Part shown: positions 44,517 to 53,728 of the stretch, piece after piece
How the letters are laid out: each line of letters opens with the position of its first letter
How positions within the stretch are numbered: position 1 is the first letter of the stretch
Assembly: GCF_013359945.1 (NCBI RefSeq)
Contig: NZ_JABWCS010000196.1
Coordinates: 22,033-86,032, forward strand
Source: Paenibacillus agri
Lineage (GTDB): Bacteria > Bacillota > Bacilli > Paenibacillales > Paenibacillaceae
Direction: 5' to 3'
Length of the DNA: 64,000 nt
Translations under genes and position numbers: made by a program
Notes under the pieces: model-generated
What the model was told of the DNA's origin: nothing
The model's database searches: none
What the model saw: only the letters and a program-made list of their open reading frames with translations

Positions 44517-44561
44517 GGAACTACGGGTCCGCAGCGATATTGCTGCAACAATACATACAAT

Positions 44562-44616
44562 CAATAAGGCTCTTTCGCTGCGCGGTGCAGTGATAGAGCC
44601 TTATTGATTTGTTTTA
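44562..44616. terminator. Convergent terminator before the lipoate ligase gene
   Basis: CAATAAGGCTCT pairs perfectly with AGAGCCTTATTG; followed by ATTTGTTTT. Confidence 0.85.
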
Positions 44617-44628
44617 TAAGTAAGGAAT

Positions 44629-45630
44629 CTATTCTTCCAGGAAAACCAGTCCGAAGAACTCCTCCGGTTCAATCCGTCCGAAGTAATGCTTCAAGTCCAG
44701 CTCCGCGAGCGCTTGTCTGACCTCGACCTGCTCGTAACGTTTGCCGCGAAGTGCATTCTCGACGTCTACCACATCGCCAGCACCGAAGAAGTCGCCGTAA
44801 ATTTTAATATCCTTGATGTAGGAATCTTCAATATCCATCCGGATGTCAATGATTCCAGCAGGGAACTTGCGCGTGTGTTTAACGTTGCTTTTTGGTGACA
44901 ACCCGTAGTTCCAATCCCAGTTCTGGTAGTGCTCTTTGGAAATTTCGTTGATCTTCACCCAGTCATCCATCTCGAGCTTGTACTGTGGCACCTCGGAAGG
45001 CTCCATCCCAAAGATTGAGCGCAGCAGACCGCTGCGGAACTCTTCAATTGTCATATCCGTCCCTAGCAGATCTTTAATGTTGGCTACACGGCTGCGGACT
45101 GACTTTGTACTTTTCGATTTGAACTTCTCCGGATTAACATTCAGCGAAGCTTGTACATCCTCCAAATTAAGGTCGAACATTAGAGTGCCGTGGCTGAACA
45201 TCCGTCCGCGTGTGGAGAACTGGGCATTCCCGGAGATTTTTTGCTCCCCGACCTGCAGGTCGTTCCGTCCGCTGAGCTCGGCATTGACGCCCATGCTCCG
45301 CAAGTAGTCGATGACCGGCTGCGTGAACTTCAGGAAGTTAAGGAAAGACTCGCCGTCATCCTTAGTAATGAAGCTGAAATTAAGATTGCCGAGGTCATGA
45401 TAGACCGCTCCGCCGCCAGACAAACGACGAACAACCTGGATGTTATTGTCCTTCACGTATTCCTGATTGATCTCTTCGATCGTATTTTGATGCTTGCCGA
45501 TAATGATAGACGGACTGTTGATATAAAAGAGCAAATAGCTCTCGTCCATTGGCAAATGCTTGAGCGCATATTCTTCAATCGCGAGATTGATGGATGCATC
45601 CGTAATCCCCGTGTTATCGATAAAAAGCAT
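44629..45630 (-). CDS. lplJ: Lipoate-protein ligase
   Basis: Attaches free lipoate to E2 and GcvH domains through lipoyl-AMP. 333 aa, with RRLSGGGAVYHDLGNLNFSF, the lysine strand QKISGNAQFSTRGR and a C-terminal accessory domain (about 240-333), as in LplA/LplJ of Bacillus. ATG behind GGAGGAA. Single gene. Confidence 0.93.
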   Translation of the reverse strand: MLFIDNTGITDASINLAIEEYALKHLPMDESYLLFYINSPSIIIGKHQNTIEEINQEYVKDNNIQVVRRLSGGGAVYHDLGNLNFSFITKDDGESFLNFLKFTQPVIDYLRSMGVNAELSGRNDLQVGEQKISGNAQFSTRGRMFSHGTLMFDLNLEDVQASLNVNPEKFKSKSTKSVRSRVANIKDLLGTDMTIEEFRSGLLRSIFGMEPSEVPQYKLEMDDWVKINEISKEHYQNWDWNYGLSPKSNVKHTRKFPAGIIDIRMDIEDSYIKDIKIYGDFFGAGDVVDVENALRGKRYEQVEVRQALAELDLKHYFGRIEPEEFFGLVFLEE

Positions 45631-45823
45631 GGCTTGTTCCTCCGTTGCAGCATGATTGAATACAGCCTTTATTTTAAACCAAAAGCAGGGATTTCACAAA
45701 AAAATCCCAAAGCTGAATCCAATGAAATCCATCCGGCGGGCTGAAAACCATTTGACGGACTTCCGGCTCTGGCGTAATAATGAGGGCATTGGCTTACACG
45801 ATGAAGGAAAGGGCGAGGAGAGC

Positions 45824-46615
45824 ATGAGTGATACCACAGAAGCTAGAGTAATGAGTGAAGCAAGAGTAGGAACTGTCGCTAGTACAGTAAAGTCGCCTTT
45901 TATGAATGAAGAGAACACCTCAAAATATGACTCTCTGGTCTTTCCAGGATTGACTCTGGAGCGGAAGGAAGACCATTTGCTGCTGGCATTCCCATCCGAG
46001 GTGGACGGACTGTCGAGTGCTGTATACGGCGGAGGCATGATTCGTCTGACACGGGCAGTGAACCTGTTCGTCAACCAGGACTACGAATGCAGTGATCCGG
46101 TACGGGATATGGAGAACAAGCTGCGGGAATGGGGTTATCCAGCAGCGGGCTGCGCAGGGCTGATGACAGCCGTGCCACTGGAGCTTGCTGCGATTGCTGA
46201 AGAAGATATCGGCTCTGCTGCGATCTTCTGCTGTGTAACGTCAGCAGCGGGCAATGCTGCCCGTGCCGGAGTAGTGCGCCCTGTGCTGAAGGCTTACCGG
46301 GCAGGTACGATCAACATCATGCTGGGCATTGACGGGCAGCTGTCGCCTGCCGCGATGGTTAATGCCGCAATGACAGCCGTTGAAGCTAAGGCAGCCGCTC
46401 TGGCCGATCTCGGAATCGTCGACACCGAGAATGGCCTGACCGCGACGGGTACGCCAACAGATGCTATTGTGCTGGGCGTGAGTCAGAGCAGGCGATACCG
46501 CGCTGAACATGTCTACGCTGGCACAGCCACCGATCTGGGCGGTGCGATCGGACGTCTGGTCTATGGAGCAGTTACGACTAGCCTGCAATCTATGCAGGCA
46601 AGGAAAGACGGATAA
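45824..46615 (+). CDS. cbiZ: Adenosylcobinamide amidohydrolase
   Basis: CbiZ family enzyme that opens the aminopropanol side chain of cobinamide so it can re-enter B12 synthesis (corrinoid salvage). Visible family phrases: SSAVYGGGMIRLTRAVNLFVN, GCAGLMTAV, CVTSAAGNAARAG, GTINIMLGIDG and GTPTDAIVLG. ATG 45824 has GAGGAG only 3 bases upstream, so an alternative ATG at 45851 or a longer N terminus cannot be excluded; the first 35 residues are not conserved. No other cobalamin genes are in the window. Confidence 0.85.
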   Translation: MSDTTEARVMSEARVGTVASTVKSPFMNEENTSKYDSLVFPGLTLERKEDHLLLAFPSEVDGLSSAVYGGGMIRLTRAVNLFVNQDYECSDPVRDMENKLREWGYPAAGCAGLMTAVPLELAAIAEEDIGSAAIFCCVTSAAGNAARAGVVRPVLKAYRAGTINIMLGIDGQLSPAAMVNAAMTAVEAKAAALADLGIVDTENGLTATGTPTDAIVLGVSQSRRYRAEHVYAGTATDLGGAIGRLVYGAVTTSLQSMQARKDG

Positions 46616-46631
46616 GAGAACTAGAACCGCT

Positions 46632-46677
46632 AAGAACCACGACTGGATGAAAAATCCGGGGCCGTGGTTCTTTTTTT
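46632..46677 (+). terminator. Terminator after cbiZ
   Basis: AAGAACCACG pairs with CGTGGTTCTT, followed by a run of T residues. Confidence 0.88.
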
Positions 46678-46719
46678 ACCCTGCTAAGTGTGCCATGATA
46701 GCTATGGGGGCGATGATGG

Positions 46720-48171
46720 ATGTTTCAGGATTTCAAGCTCATTGCCGGACGACCGGTATATATACAAATCAAAGACTATATGAAGCACTTAATTATAAAA
46801 GGTGCGCTGCAAAGCGGCCAGAAGCTGCCGTCCACCCGTGAGATGGGCGTGCTGCTGCAAGTCAGTCGCAACTCTGTAATCGCCGCGTATGAGGGGCTGG
46901 AGGACGATGGGTTTGTCTACGCCATTAAAGGGCAGGGCAACTATGTAGCCTCTACTGCACCTGGTACCGTTACTGTTTCTTCCCGCACCATGGACTGGAA
47001 GAAACATCTGAACGATCACGCCATGCTGGCGGAAGAACTGGATATTATGAAGCGCGGTATTCGCGCAGACAAAGGTACGATTTCTTTTACCAGCATCGCA
47101 CCGGATGAGAGTCTGTTCGATCTGGACAATGTAAAGCGGGCCTTCATGGACCGTATGGCCGTAGAGGGGAATGTCCTGTTGAACTACGGCTACGCCAAGG
47201 GCTACAAACCGTTGATTGATTATTTGCACCAATATATGGAGCACAAAGGCGTGGATATGCAGGGCAAGGACATCCTGATCACCAATGGTTTCACGGAAGG
47301 TTTCAATATTGTGCTGTCTGCCCTGAACCGGAAGAGTGGCCAGGTCCTGACCGAGAATCCCACGCATCACACAGCGATCAAGAATCTCAAACTGCACGGC
47401 TTCGGGATCAAGGGCATTCCGATGGAACGGGACGGCATTCACCTGGGTGAACTGGAGAAGGCATTAGATGAGGGAGAGTATGATTGTGCTTACTTCGTGC
47501 CTTCGTACCATAATCCGACCGGGATTGTCATGTCTCCTGAGAAAAGACAGGGCCTGATGAAGCTGATGGCGAGATACGATATTCCGGTAATTGAGGATGG
47601 TTTCAATGAAGAGCTGCGTTATTCGGGTTCACATGTATCGCCGCTGATTGCCACGGCTGGTGCAGGCAACAGTGTGATTTATCTTGGAAGCTTCTCCAAA
47701 GTGCTGTTTCCGGGGCTTCGGGTAGGCTGGGTGCTGGCCGATCAGGAACTGATCTATTATCTGGAGAGTCTTAAGCGGGCACAGACCATTCATACTTCTA
47801 CTCTGGATCAGTCGATCCTCTATCAATATTTGTACAACGGCAATCTGGAGAAATATTTGAAAAAAGCCAGAGCGGAATATAAACGGAAATATGAACTGAC
47901 CTTGGAATGCTGTAAGCAGCATGTTCCGTACCAAACGTTGACGGGCGACGGGGGAATGCATTTGTTCGTGGCATTTGCAGAGGGCTTTAGCACAAGAGCT
48001 TTGCTTGAGGCGTGCCGTGAGCAAGGGGTTATTTTTACGGCAGGCGAGATGTTCTATACCGATGGCGGCGGGCAGCATACGATGCGGATCGGCTTCTCCC
48101 GCGTGGCGGATGAGGATATTGTCAAAGGAATCGAAATCATTGGAAGAACGGCGCGGCAATTAATGGGATGA
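46720..48171 (+). CDS. MocR/GabR-type regulator (GntR HTH fused to aminotransferase domain)
   Basis: 483-aa PLP-dependent regulator. N-terminal GntR helix-turn-helix (GQKLPSTREMGVLLQVSRNS, about residues 33-52) linked to an aminotransferase-like domain with YHNPTGIVMSPEKR and the PLP lysine in YLGSFSKVLFPGLRVGW. It lies 13 bases upstream of a D-alanine--D-alanine ligase gene, followed by an aminotransferase gene. A MocR regulator named DdlR controls ddl in Brevibacillus brevis, so this protein is a good candidate for the same role with a PLP/D-alanine signal. Confidence 0.9.
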   Translation: MFQDFKLIAGRPVYIQIKDYMKHLIIKGALQSGQKLPSTREMGVLLQVSRNSVIAAYEGLEDDGFVYAIKGQGNYVASTAPGTVTVSSRTMDWKKHLNDHAMLAEELDIMKRGIRADKGTISFTSIAPDESLFDLDNVKRAFMDRMAVEGNVLLNYGYAKGYKPLIDYLHQYMEHKGVDMQGKDILITNGFTEGFNIVLSALNRKSGQVLTENPTHHTAIKNLKLHGFGIKGIPMERDGIHLGELEKALDEGEYDCAYFVPSYHNPTGIVMSPEKRQGLMKLMARYDIPVIEDGFNEELRYSGSHVSPLIATAGAGNSVIYLGSFSKVLFPGLRVGWVLADQELIYYLESLKRAQTIHTSTLDQSILYQYLYNGNLEKYLKKARAEYKRKYELTLECCKQHVPYQTLTGDGGMHLFVAFAEGFSTRALLEACREQGVIFTAGEMFYTDGGGQHTMRIGFSRVADEDIVKGIEIIGRTARQLMG

Positions 48172-48184
48172 AGGGGTGCTGGTG

Positions 48185-49126
48185 ATGAAGGTTGGCGTGA
48201 TTATGGGGGGCATTTCTTCTGAAATTGAGGTGTCGTTGAACACAGGCAGAGAAATGATGAATCATCTGGATCGTAATAAATATGAGGTGGTTCCGGTTGT
48301 ATTCAATTCACGTGAGGAGCTTTTAGAGAAGGTCAAGGGGCTTGACGTTGCTCTGTTGGCGCTGCATGGCGCTTACGGGGAGGATGGAACGATACAAGGA
48401 ACGCTGGAGACATTGGGCATACCTTATACGGGAAGTGGTGTGCTGGCAAGCAGCCTGTGCATGAATAAGGATCTGTCCAAAAAAATCCTCCGTTATGAGG
48501 GAGTCAACACACCCGACTGGTTGTGCTGGGACAGTATGGACGATTTTTCACCGGAAGCTGTGGAGCGTTTGGGTTATCCCGTGATGGTGAAGCCGAATTC
48601 AGGCGGTTCCAGCATCGGAATGGAAAAGGTGAACGATGAGCAGGGACTGCGAGGAGCGGTGCGGAAGGCTTTTACCAGTGACCCCGATCAGTCGATCCTG
48701 ATTGAACGGTATACGGTGGGCCAGGAGATTACCTGCTCCATCTTGAACGGAGAATTTCTCCCCGTGATAGGCATTACTTCGGCGTCTTCGGAATGGTTCG
48801 ATTATAGTGCCAAGTATGAGGTAGGTGGGGCGCAAGAGGTCGTGATCACCCTGCCGGCAGAGCTGGAGCAGTCGGTGCGCAGAGCAGCAATGACCTGTTA
48901 CAAGGCGTTGAAATGCAGCGTGTATGCCCGGGTCGATATGCTGTTGATGGACGGTGTGCCTTATGTACTGGAGGTCAATACCTTGCCTGGGATGACAATG
49001 ACGAGTCTGCTTCCCAAAAGCGCAGCGGCAGCCGGACTGTCATTCAGCGCATTATTGGATCGTATTATCAGCTGTTCCCTGACGGAACGCAGCAAGAACA
49101 AGGGGGTGCCGGTACATGTTGAATAA
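48185..49126 (+). CDS. ddl: D-alanine--D-alanine ligase
   Basis: ATP-grasp ligase making D-Ala-D-Ala for peptidoglycan. 313 aa, with VGVIMGGISSEIEVSLNTG at the start, LHGAYGEDGTIQG, YPVMVKPNSGGSSIGM and the C-terminal VLEVNTLPGMT. Start taken at ATG 48185, 8 bases after AAGGGG. Coupled to the MocR regulator upstream and overlapping the aminotransferase gene by 11 bases. A Gram-positive usually has another ddl, so this may be a regulated second copy or act on a related amino acid. Confidence 0.9.
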   Translation: MKVGVIMGGISSEIEVSLNTGREMMNHLDRNKYEVVPVVFNSREELLEKVKGLDVALLALHGAYGEDGTIQGTLETLGIPYTGSGVLASSLCMNKDLSKKILRYEGVNTPDWLCWDSMDDFSPEAVERLGYPVMVKPNSGGSSIGMEKVNDEQGLRGAVRKAFTSDPDQSILIERYTVGQEITCSILNGEFLPVIGITSASSEWFDYSAKYEVGGAQEVVITLPAELEQSVRRAAMTCYKALKCSVYARVDMLLMDGVPYVLEVNTLPGMTMTSLLPKSAAAAGLSFSALLDRIISCSLTERSKNKGVPVHVE

Positions 49127-50279
49127 TTGGATAGCGCCTCGCGTACAGGACATCCCGCCTTCCGGAATACGGGCGTTCTTCGAACTCAGTGCCGGCAGCG
49201 AGGATATTATCTCGCTGGGTGTAGGCGAACCGGATTTTGTTACCCCGGAGCACATCAGAGAAGCTTGCATGGTGGCGCTGAGTCAGGGAGCGACGAGATA
49301 TACGCCGAATGCGGGCTTGTCTGAGCTAAGAGAGGAAATTGCTCATTATTTGCAAAATAACTTCAATCTGCGTTACGATCCTGCAAACGAAATAGTAGTC
49401 ACTGTAGGCAGCAGCGAAGCGCTGGACCTGGCGCTGCGGGCGTTCACCGCTCCAGGAGACGAAATTCTTCTTCCTTCTCCCAGTTATATCGCTTACTCGC
49501 CGATTGCCTATCTTAACGGCGGTACATTGGTAGAGGTGGAATCGAAAGCGGAGGAAGGTTTCAAACTGACTGCCGAGGCGCTACAACGGGCAATTACCCC
49601 GCGTTCCAAGCTGCTGATGCTGAATTATCCGAACAACCCGACAGGAGCGATTATGACTGCCGAGGACTGGCAGCCGATTGCGGAGATCGTGAAGGCGAAC
49701 AACCTGTTGGTCATCTCCGATGAAGTCTATGCCGAATTGACCTATGACCGGAAGCATGTCAGCATTGCCTCACTGCCGGGAATGCAGGAGCGGACCATTG
49801 TACTCAGCGGATTTTCAAAAGCATTCGCCATGACTGGCTGGAGAATTGGCTATGCCTGCGGCCATCGAGATCTGCTGGCAGCCATGCTGAAGATCCACCA
49901 ATATACAGCCATGTGTGCCCCGGTGCTGGGACAGATTGCTGCAATTGAATCCCTGCGCCATGGCCTTGAGGCTATGAGCGAGATGAGAGAAGTGTACCGG
50001 CAGCGCCGGGAGCTGCTGGTGAACGGATTCCGGTCGATCGGAATGCCTTGCCACGTCCCGGAAGGCGCATTCTATGCTTTTCCAAGTATCGCGCACACCG
50101 GGCTTGATTCCGAGACGTTTGCGCTGCAGCTATTGAAAGAAGCCGGTGTTGCAGCCGTACCCGGATATGTATTTGGATCGGGAGGAGAGGGGCATATTCG
50201 CTGTTCTTACTCAGTATCCACAGAGCGGTTATGTCAGGCGCTGGAGCGGATGGAGAGCTTCATGAAGGTGAAGATATAA
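49116..50279 (+). CDS. Class I/II aminotransferase in the mocR-ddl operon
   Basis: 387-aa fold-type I PLP enzyme of the PatA/AspB-like group: GVGEPDFVTPEHI, LNYPNNPTGAIM, lysine motif LSGFSKAFAMTGWRIGYACG and Arg in HIRCSYSVS. ATG overlaps the ddl end and has AGGGGGTG 7 bases upstream. In this setting it may make or remove an alanine-family amino acid for the ligase; aspartate or aromatic specificity is equally possible. Confidence 0.87.
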   Translation: MLNNWIAPRVQDIPPSGIRAFFELSAGSEDIISLGVGEPDFVTPEHIREACMVALSQGATRYTPNAGLSELREEIAHYLQNNFNLRYDPANEIVVTVGSSEALDLALRAFTAPGDEILLPSPSYIAYSPIAYLNGGTLVEVESKAEEGFKLTAEALQRAITPRSKLLMLNYPNNPTGAIMTAEDWQPIAEIVKANNLLVISDEVYAELTYDRKHVSIASLPGMQERTIVLSGFSKAFAMTGWRIGYACGHRDLLAAMLKIHQYTAMCAPVLGQIAAIESLRHGLEAMSEMREVYRQRRELLVNGFRSIGMPCHVPEGAFYAFPSIAHTGLDSETFALQLLKEAGVAAVPGYVFGSGGEGHIRCSYSVSTERLCQALERMESFMKVKI

Positions 50280-50377
50280 TTGTGTTATAGGACGGCTAAT
50301 GGGTATGCCAGACAGGCGACTGTGGGAAGTCTGGTAATATTTAAGTGACTACTACTAATGATAGGGGTGTACCCTTT

Positions 50378-50626
50378 ATGCCAAAAAATACACAATCCAG
50401 CTCTGGCAAAGACGGGGCTGGTGAGCAGCCGGAATCTGACTTTCCCGCCAGTCTGGCCAAGCCGGCACAGCGTGCACTTGCGGGAGCGGGGTATACTTGG
50501 CTTGAGCAACTGAGCAAGTTTACCGAGAGCGAGCTTTTGCAGCTGCATGGCATGGGTCCCAAGGCGCTAGGCCAATTGCGTACGGCACTTGCTGAGAAAG
50601 GGCTGTCGTTTGTGAAAGGTTCCTGA
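50378..50626 (+). CDS. Small helix-hairpin-helix protein
   Basis: 82-aa protein whose C-terminal 55 residues form a helix-hairpin-helix like that of the RNA polymerase alpha C-terminal domain (PAQRALAGAGYTWLEQLSKF, then ELLQLHGMGPKALGQLRTAL). The N-terminal 25 residues are polar and probably disordered. ATG 50378 with AGGGGTG. Probably binds DNA; no known target. Common as a stand-alone small protein in Bacilli. Confidence 0.75.
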   Translation: MPKNTQSSSGKDGAGEQPESDFPASLAKPAQRALAGAGYTWLEQLSKFTESELLQLHGMGPKALGQLRTALAEKGLSFVKGS

Positions 50627-50715
50627 GACTGGATAGTTACGACGGCGAAACAGCTTAGAAAGGCAAACAGCAAAAAAAGGCTGCCGGACATCAACCGCAG
50701 CTTGACGTATACAAG

Positions 50716-50755
50716 CAAGCCCCCGTCTATTATCAGACGGGGGCTTGTCACATTT
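50716..50755. terminator. Bidirectional terminator before the chemoreceptor
   Basis: CAAGCCCCCGTCT-type stem against AGACGGGGGCTTG, then TCACATTTT. Confidence 0.85.
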
Positions 50756-50769
50756 TAAGAATACACAGG

Positions 50770-52461
50770 TTAGATCTTAAATTGCTGCACGGCTTGTTGC
50801 AGCTTTGTGGCTTGCTCGTGCAAATGCTGCACTGTACGGGAATGACCTTCGAGCTCGGCGCTTTGTCGCTCGGAATTCCGAGAAAGTGTATTGGCATTAG
50901 CCTGCGATTTTGCAGTAATCTGCGCAGTTTCTTCTACGGAGGCGCTGACTTCCTCACTTCCAGCCGAGATTTGCTGGGTAGCTGCCGACACAGACTGAAT
51001 ACTTTGGTCGATGCTTTGAATGAGGATCAACAGATGACTGAATGCATTTCCAGCTTCTGCAACCTTGCCGACGCCGGAGGCTACTTCCGAGTTAACGTGG
51101 TTCATCTCTGCGACAGAGCGATTCATATCCTCTTGCAAACCAAGCAGGAATTCACGAATCTGATCGGTAGCTGTCCGGGATTGCTCCGAGAGTTTACGTA
51201 CCTCTCCGGCTACCACGGCAAAGCCGCGTCCATGCTCTCCGGCCCGTGCCGCTTCAATCGAAGCATTGAGGGAGAGCATTTGAATCTGCTTCGTGATCTC
51301 TGTAATACCCTGCACCACTGAGCCGATTTGGAGGGAACGTTCATTCATAATCTGGAACTGACCCAATGACTGCTCGGAAGCCCGTTCGACCTGGCGCATC
51401 TGTTCAACGGCTATTTGGGCAATTTCATTACCGCCAAGCGCTTCGGCTGAGGCTTCGCTAATCTGTTCCGTAACTTCTCCTGCTGCGGAGGCGATATGCT
51501 GGATACTGTAATTAATCTCTTCCATAGCCCGCGAGTTGTCCTTCGCGCTGTGGGCAATGGATGTACTGCCTCTGTCAATCTCGATGACGGACTGGGCGGA
51601 CTGTTCGGCCATGCCGTTCAGGACCTTCACACGCTCTTTGAGGTCATTGGAGTCTTCGACAACCGTACCGGAAGTCTCCAGAACCTGGCCGATCATTTCT
51701 TTGAGGCGGTTGGACATGGTCTGGAAGCTTTCGGAGAGCTGTCCAACTTCATCGGTGCCTTTTATAGTCAACTCCTGGGTGAAATCACCCTGCGCAAGCT
51801 TATTACTATACGTTGCGAGCTGTGTTATAGGACGTGTAATCCGCCGGCTCATAAGCAGGGCACCGGTCATGCCGATGATAAGGACCACCAAGGTAATTCC
51901 TGCACTAGTCCAGAGGATGCTGTTCATTCTTTCTGTGATAAAGGCTACATCAGAGCTTACGCCGACAACCATCGGACTGCCTTTAATAGCGATGTAAGCT
52001 GTTTTATGTACACCGTAATCGTCATTATAGATATCGCTGAGCGTCGTTTTTTGGTTCTGGAAGGCCTGTTCCATAGCCGGAGTCACCTGCAGGGTGTCTC
52101 CTGTCTTAATCTTGGAGCCATGATCAGCGGCAAGTACGGTAGCTTGACCGTCGTTCAGACTCGCCAAAAAGATCGTCTCTACATCATGTTGGTTGCGTTT
52201 GTCCTTGAAGTAGTATTCGATATTGGTAATTGACTGCTCATTCTTGCCTAGCGCCCGCTGGGCATGGGTAGAATTGATGTTCTTGTATACATCCTGGACA
52301 GCTCCCGTCAATAACTTGTTGATCTGCGGCAGTACATAGCTCTCGAACGTATTAGTCGATATGAAATAAAAGCTTACACTTAACAAAAGAGACGCGAGCA
52401 ACAGGACGACAAACAACAAGCGCGTGAATTTACGGCTAATCGAGTGCTTGAAACGAAACAT
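50770..52461 (-). CDS. Methyl-accepting chemotaxis protein
   Basis: 563-aa transmembrane chemoreceptor. Membrane helix about 13-35, extracellular sensor of the Cache type (about 38-185), second helix about 188-210, HAMP (about 210-265), then a coiled signalling domain whose tip reads [24 protein letters not shown] (here split) and which contacts CheA/CheW. Ligand unknown. Monocistronic. Followed by a terminator shared with the small HhH gene. No che or fla genes are in the window. Confidence 0.92.
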   Translation of the reverse strand: MFRFKHSISRKFTRLLFVVLLLASLLLSVSFYFISTNTFESYVLPQINKLLTGAVQDVYKNINSTHAQRALGKNEQSITNIEYYFKDKRNQHDVETIFLASLNDGQATVLAADHGSKIKTGDTLQVTPAMEQAFQNQKTTLSDIYNDDYGVHKTAYIAIKGSPMVVGVSSDVAFITERMNSILWTSAGITLVVLIIGMTGALLMSRRITRPITQLATYSNKLAQGDFTQELTIKGTDEVGQLSESFQTMSNRLKEMIGQVLETSGTVVEDSNDLKERVKVLNGMAEQSAQSVIEIDRGSTSIAHSAKDNSRAMEEINYSIQHIASAAGEVTEQISEASAEALGGNEIAQIAVEQMRQVERASEQSLGQFQIMNERSLQIGSVVQGITEITKQIQMLSLNASIEAARAGEHGRGFAVVAGEVRKLSEQSRTATDQIREFLLGLQEDMNRSVAEMNHVNSEVASGVGKVAEAGNAFSHLLILIQSIDQSIQSVSAATQQISAGSEEVSASVEETAQITAKSQANANTLSRNSERQSAELEGHSRTVQHLHEQATKLQQAVQQFKI

Positions 52462-52767
52462 AGGGTTCTCTCCTTTTCTCTGATATGCCTTTCTATCCCA
52501 AGCCTGATGCCTTTTTATGTATGGATAGCTACGATAACTCCGTGAGTAGGGTCGTATATCAGGTTAATACTATCGCTCTGGTGGGATAAACACACATAGT
52601 TGATAACTATTTTATATAATTAACCTGCGGTTGAATAGTGAAAAATTTGATTTTCTCTTTATTATTTTCTGAAAAAAGATAAAAAAAGTGTCGAAACTTC
52701 TAACATTGATTAGAATTGGGTGGAAGAAAGAGGATTCGTGCAAAAAATCAAAATATTCTGGTGTCTT

Positions 52768-52796
52768 TGGTTCGGTTATGGTAGAGTATTTATGTT
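52768..52796 (+). promoter_or_regulatory. Possible promoter upstream of the preQ1 element
   Basis: TTGGTT and TATGTT with 17-base spacing place a start near 52803, just before the riboswitch. The rest of 52462-52767 is AT-rich upstream DNA in which I see no gene. Confidence 0.35.
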
Positions 52797-52815
52797 TTGT
52801 TCCGAAAATCCGGAA

Positions 52816-52856
52816 CCGCGGTTCGTAACCATCCCGCGTAAACAAAACTAGGAGGA
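52816..52856 (+). ncRNA. preQ1-I riboswitch
   Basis: A small H-type pseudoknot aptamer. P1 CGCGG (52817-52821) pairs with CCGCG (52834-52838), the loop contains TTCGTAACCAT, and the A-rich tail TAAACAAAACTAGGAGG carries the Shine-Dalgarno of the next gene. The layout is very like the Thermoanaerobacter preQ1-I aptamer. Binding preQ1 would close the pseudoknot and hide AGGAGG, repressing translation. The downstream gene is a queuosine-precursor transporter, which fits exactly. Confidence 0.9.
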
Positions 52857-52867
52857 GTTAAAAGAAG

Positions 52868-53602
52868 ATGTTTAATTTATGGTGGGGGATTCTCTTTGTC
52901 CTCGTCAATTTTGTGTTTTTTCTGCTGTGCTACCGATTATTCGGCAAAAAAGGGATGTATGCCTGGGTTGGGGTCGCCACCGTCATTGCCAATATTCAGG
53001 TCTCCAAAACCATTTCCATGCCACCAGGCATTGTCATGACTCTTGGCAACACCATGTATGTGACGCTGTATATGGCGAGTGATCTGCTCAACGAGAAGTA
53101 TGGGCGGGTCGAGGCACGGACAGCGGTATGGTTTGGCTTTTTCACCCTGATTACGACGACGGTGATCATGCAGATGGCGCTGGCGTTCACGCCGCAGGAG
53201 AGTGATATCGCCCAGTCTTCACTGGAGACGATCTTCGGAATGATGCCACGGCTTGCACTGGGCAGCTTGGTAGCTTACTTCGTCAGTCAATTCCTGGATG
53301 TACGGCTGTATTCGTGGATTCGCAAGTATTATGGCAGCTCGCGCCAGCTCTGGATTCGCACCAACGGCAGCACGATGGTGAGTTCCTTTGTGGATACGCT
53401 GATCTTCTGTACGATTGCTTTTGCCGGCATTTACGACTTGAAGGTATGGACAGAGATTCTACTGACCACTTATATTATCAAATTCTTGCTTACTGCAGCA
53501 GGGACACCGGTATTGTATATCGCCCGTACGTTTACTTTTGCGGAGGATAAACCGACTATGCCAATCCCGGAGACTTCCGATACGAAGGCGACTACCGCTT
53601 AG
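52868..53602 (+). CDS. Queuosine precursor transporter (VUT family, YhhQ-like)
   Basis: 244-aa membrane protein with about six helices of the vitamin-uptake-transporter family, which takes up preQ0/preQ1 for queuosine tRNA modification. Family features: VIANIQVSKTISMPPGIVMTLGNTMY-type region (residues 39-64), ASDLLNEKYGRVEARTAVW, SQFLDVRLYSWIRK and RTNGSTMVSSFVDTLIF. Start ATG 52868 uses the riboswitch-embedded GGAGG. The last 20 residues are a polar tail. Regulation by the preQ1-I element upstream supports the substrate. Confidence 0.92.
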   Translation: MFNLWWGILFVLVNFVFFLLCYRLFGKKGMYAWVGVATVIANIQVSKTISMPPGIVMTLGNTMYVTLYMASDLLNEKYGRVEARTAVWFGFFTLITTTVIMQMALAFTPQESDIAQSSLETIFGMMPRLALGSLVAYFVSQFLDVRLYSWIRKYYGSSRQLWIRTNGSTMVSSFVDTLIFCTIAFAGIYDLKVWTEILLTTYIIKFLLTAAGTPVLYIARTFTFAEDKPTMPIPETSDTKATTA

Positions 53603-53641
53603 AAGATCCAGGAGATCTTATAGAGCAAGTTATTGTATTTT

Positions 53642-53681
53642 AAAAAGAGCACGTCTCCGCATTTGGAGACGTGCTCTTTTT
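53642..53681. terminator. Perfect bidirectional terminator
   Basis: AAAAAGAGCACGTCTCC pairs perfectly with GGAGACGTGCTCTTTTT around a six-base loop. Confidence 0.93.
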
Positions 53682-53728
53682 AAATGTACGCCCAATTTTC
53701 CTTGGTCAAGGGCGATTGAAGGCGCTAA

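Noticed and set aside
52612..52845. 77-codon minus-strand frame upstream of the queuosine transporter
   Set aside because: Lies across the promoter and preQ1 aptamer, is very AT-rich and has no family resemblance or good start site.
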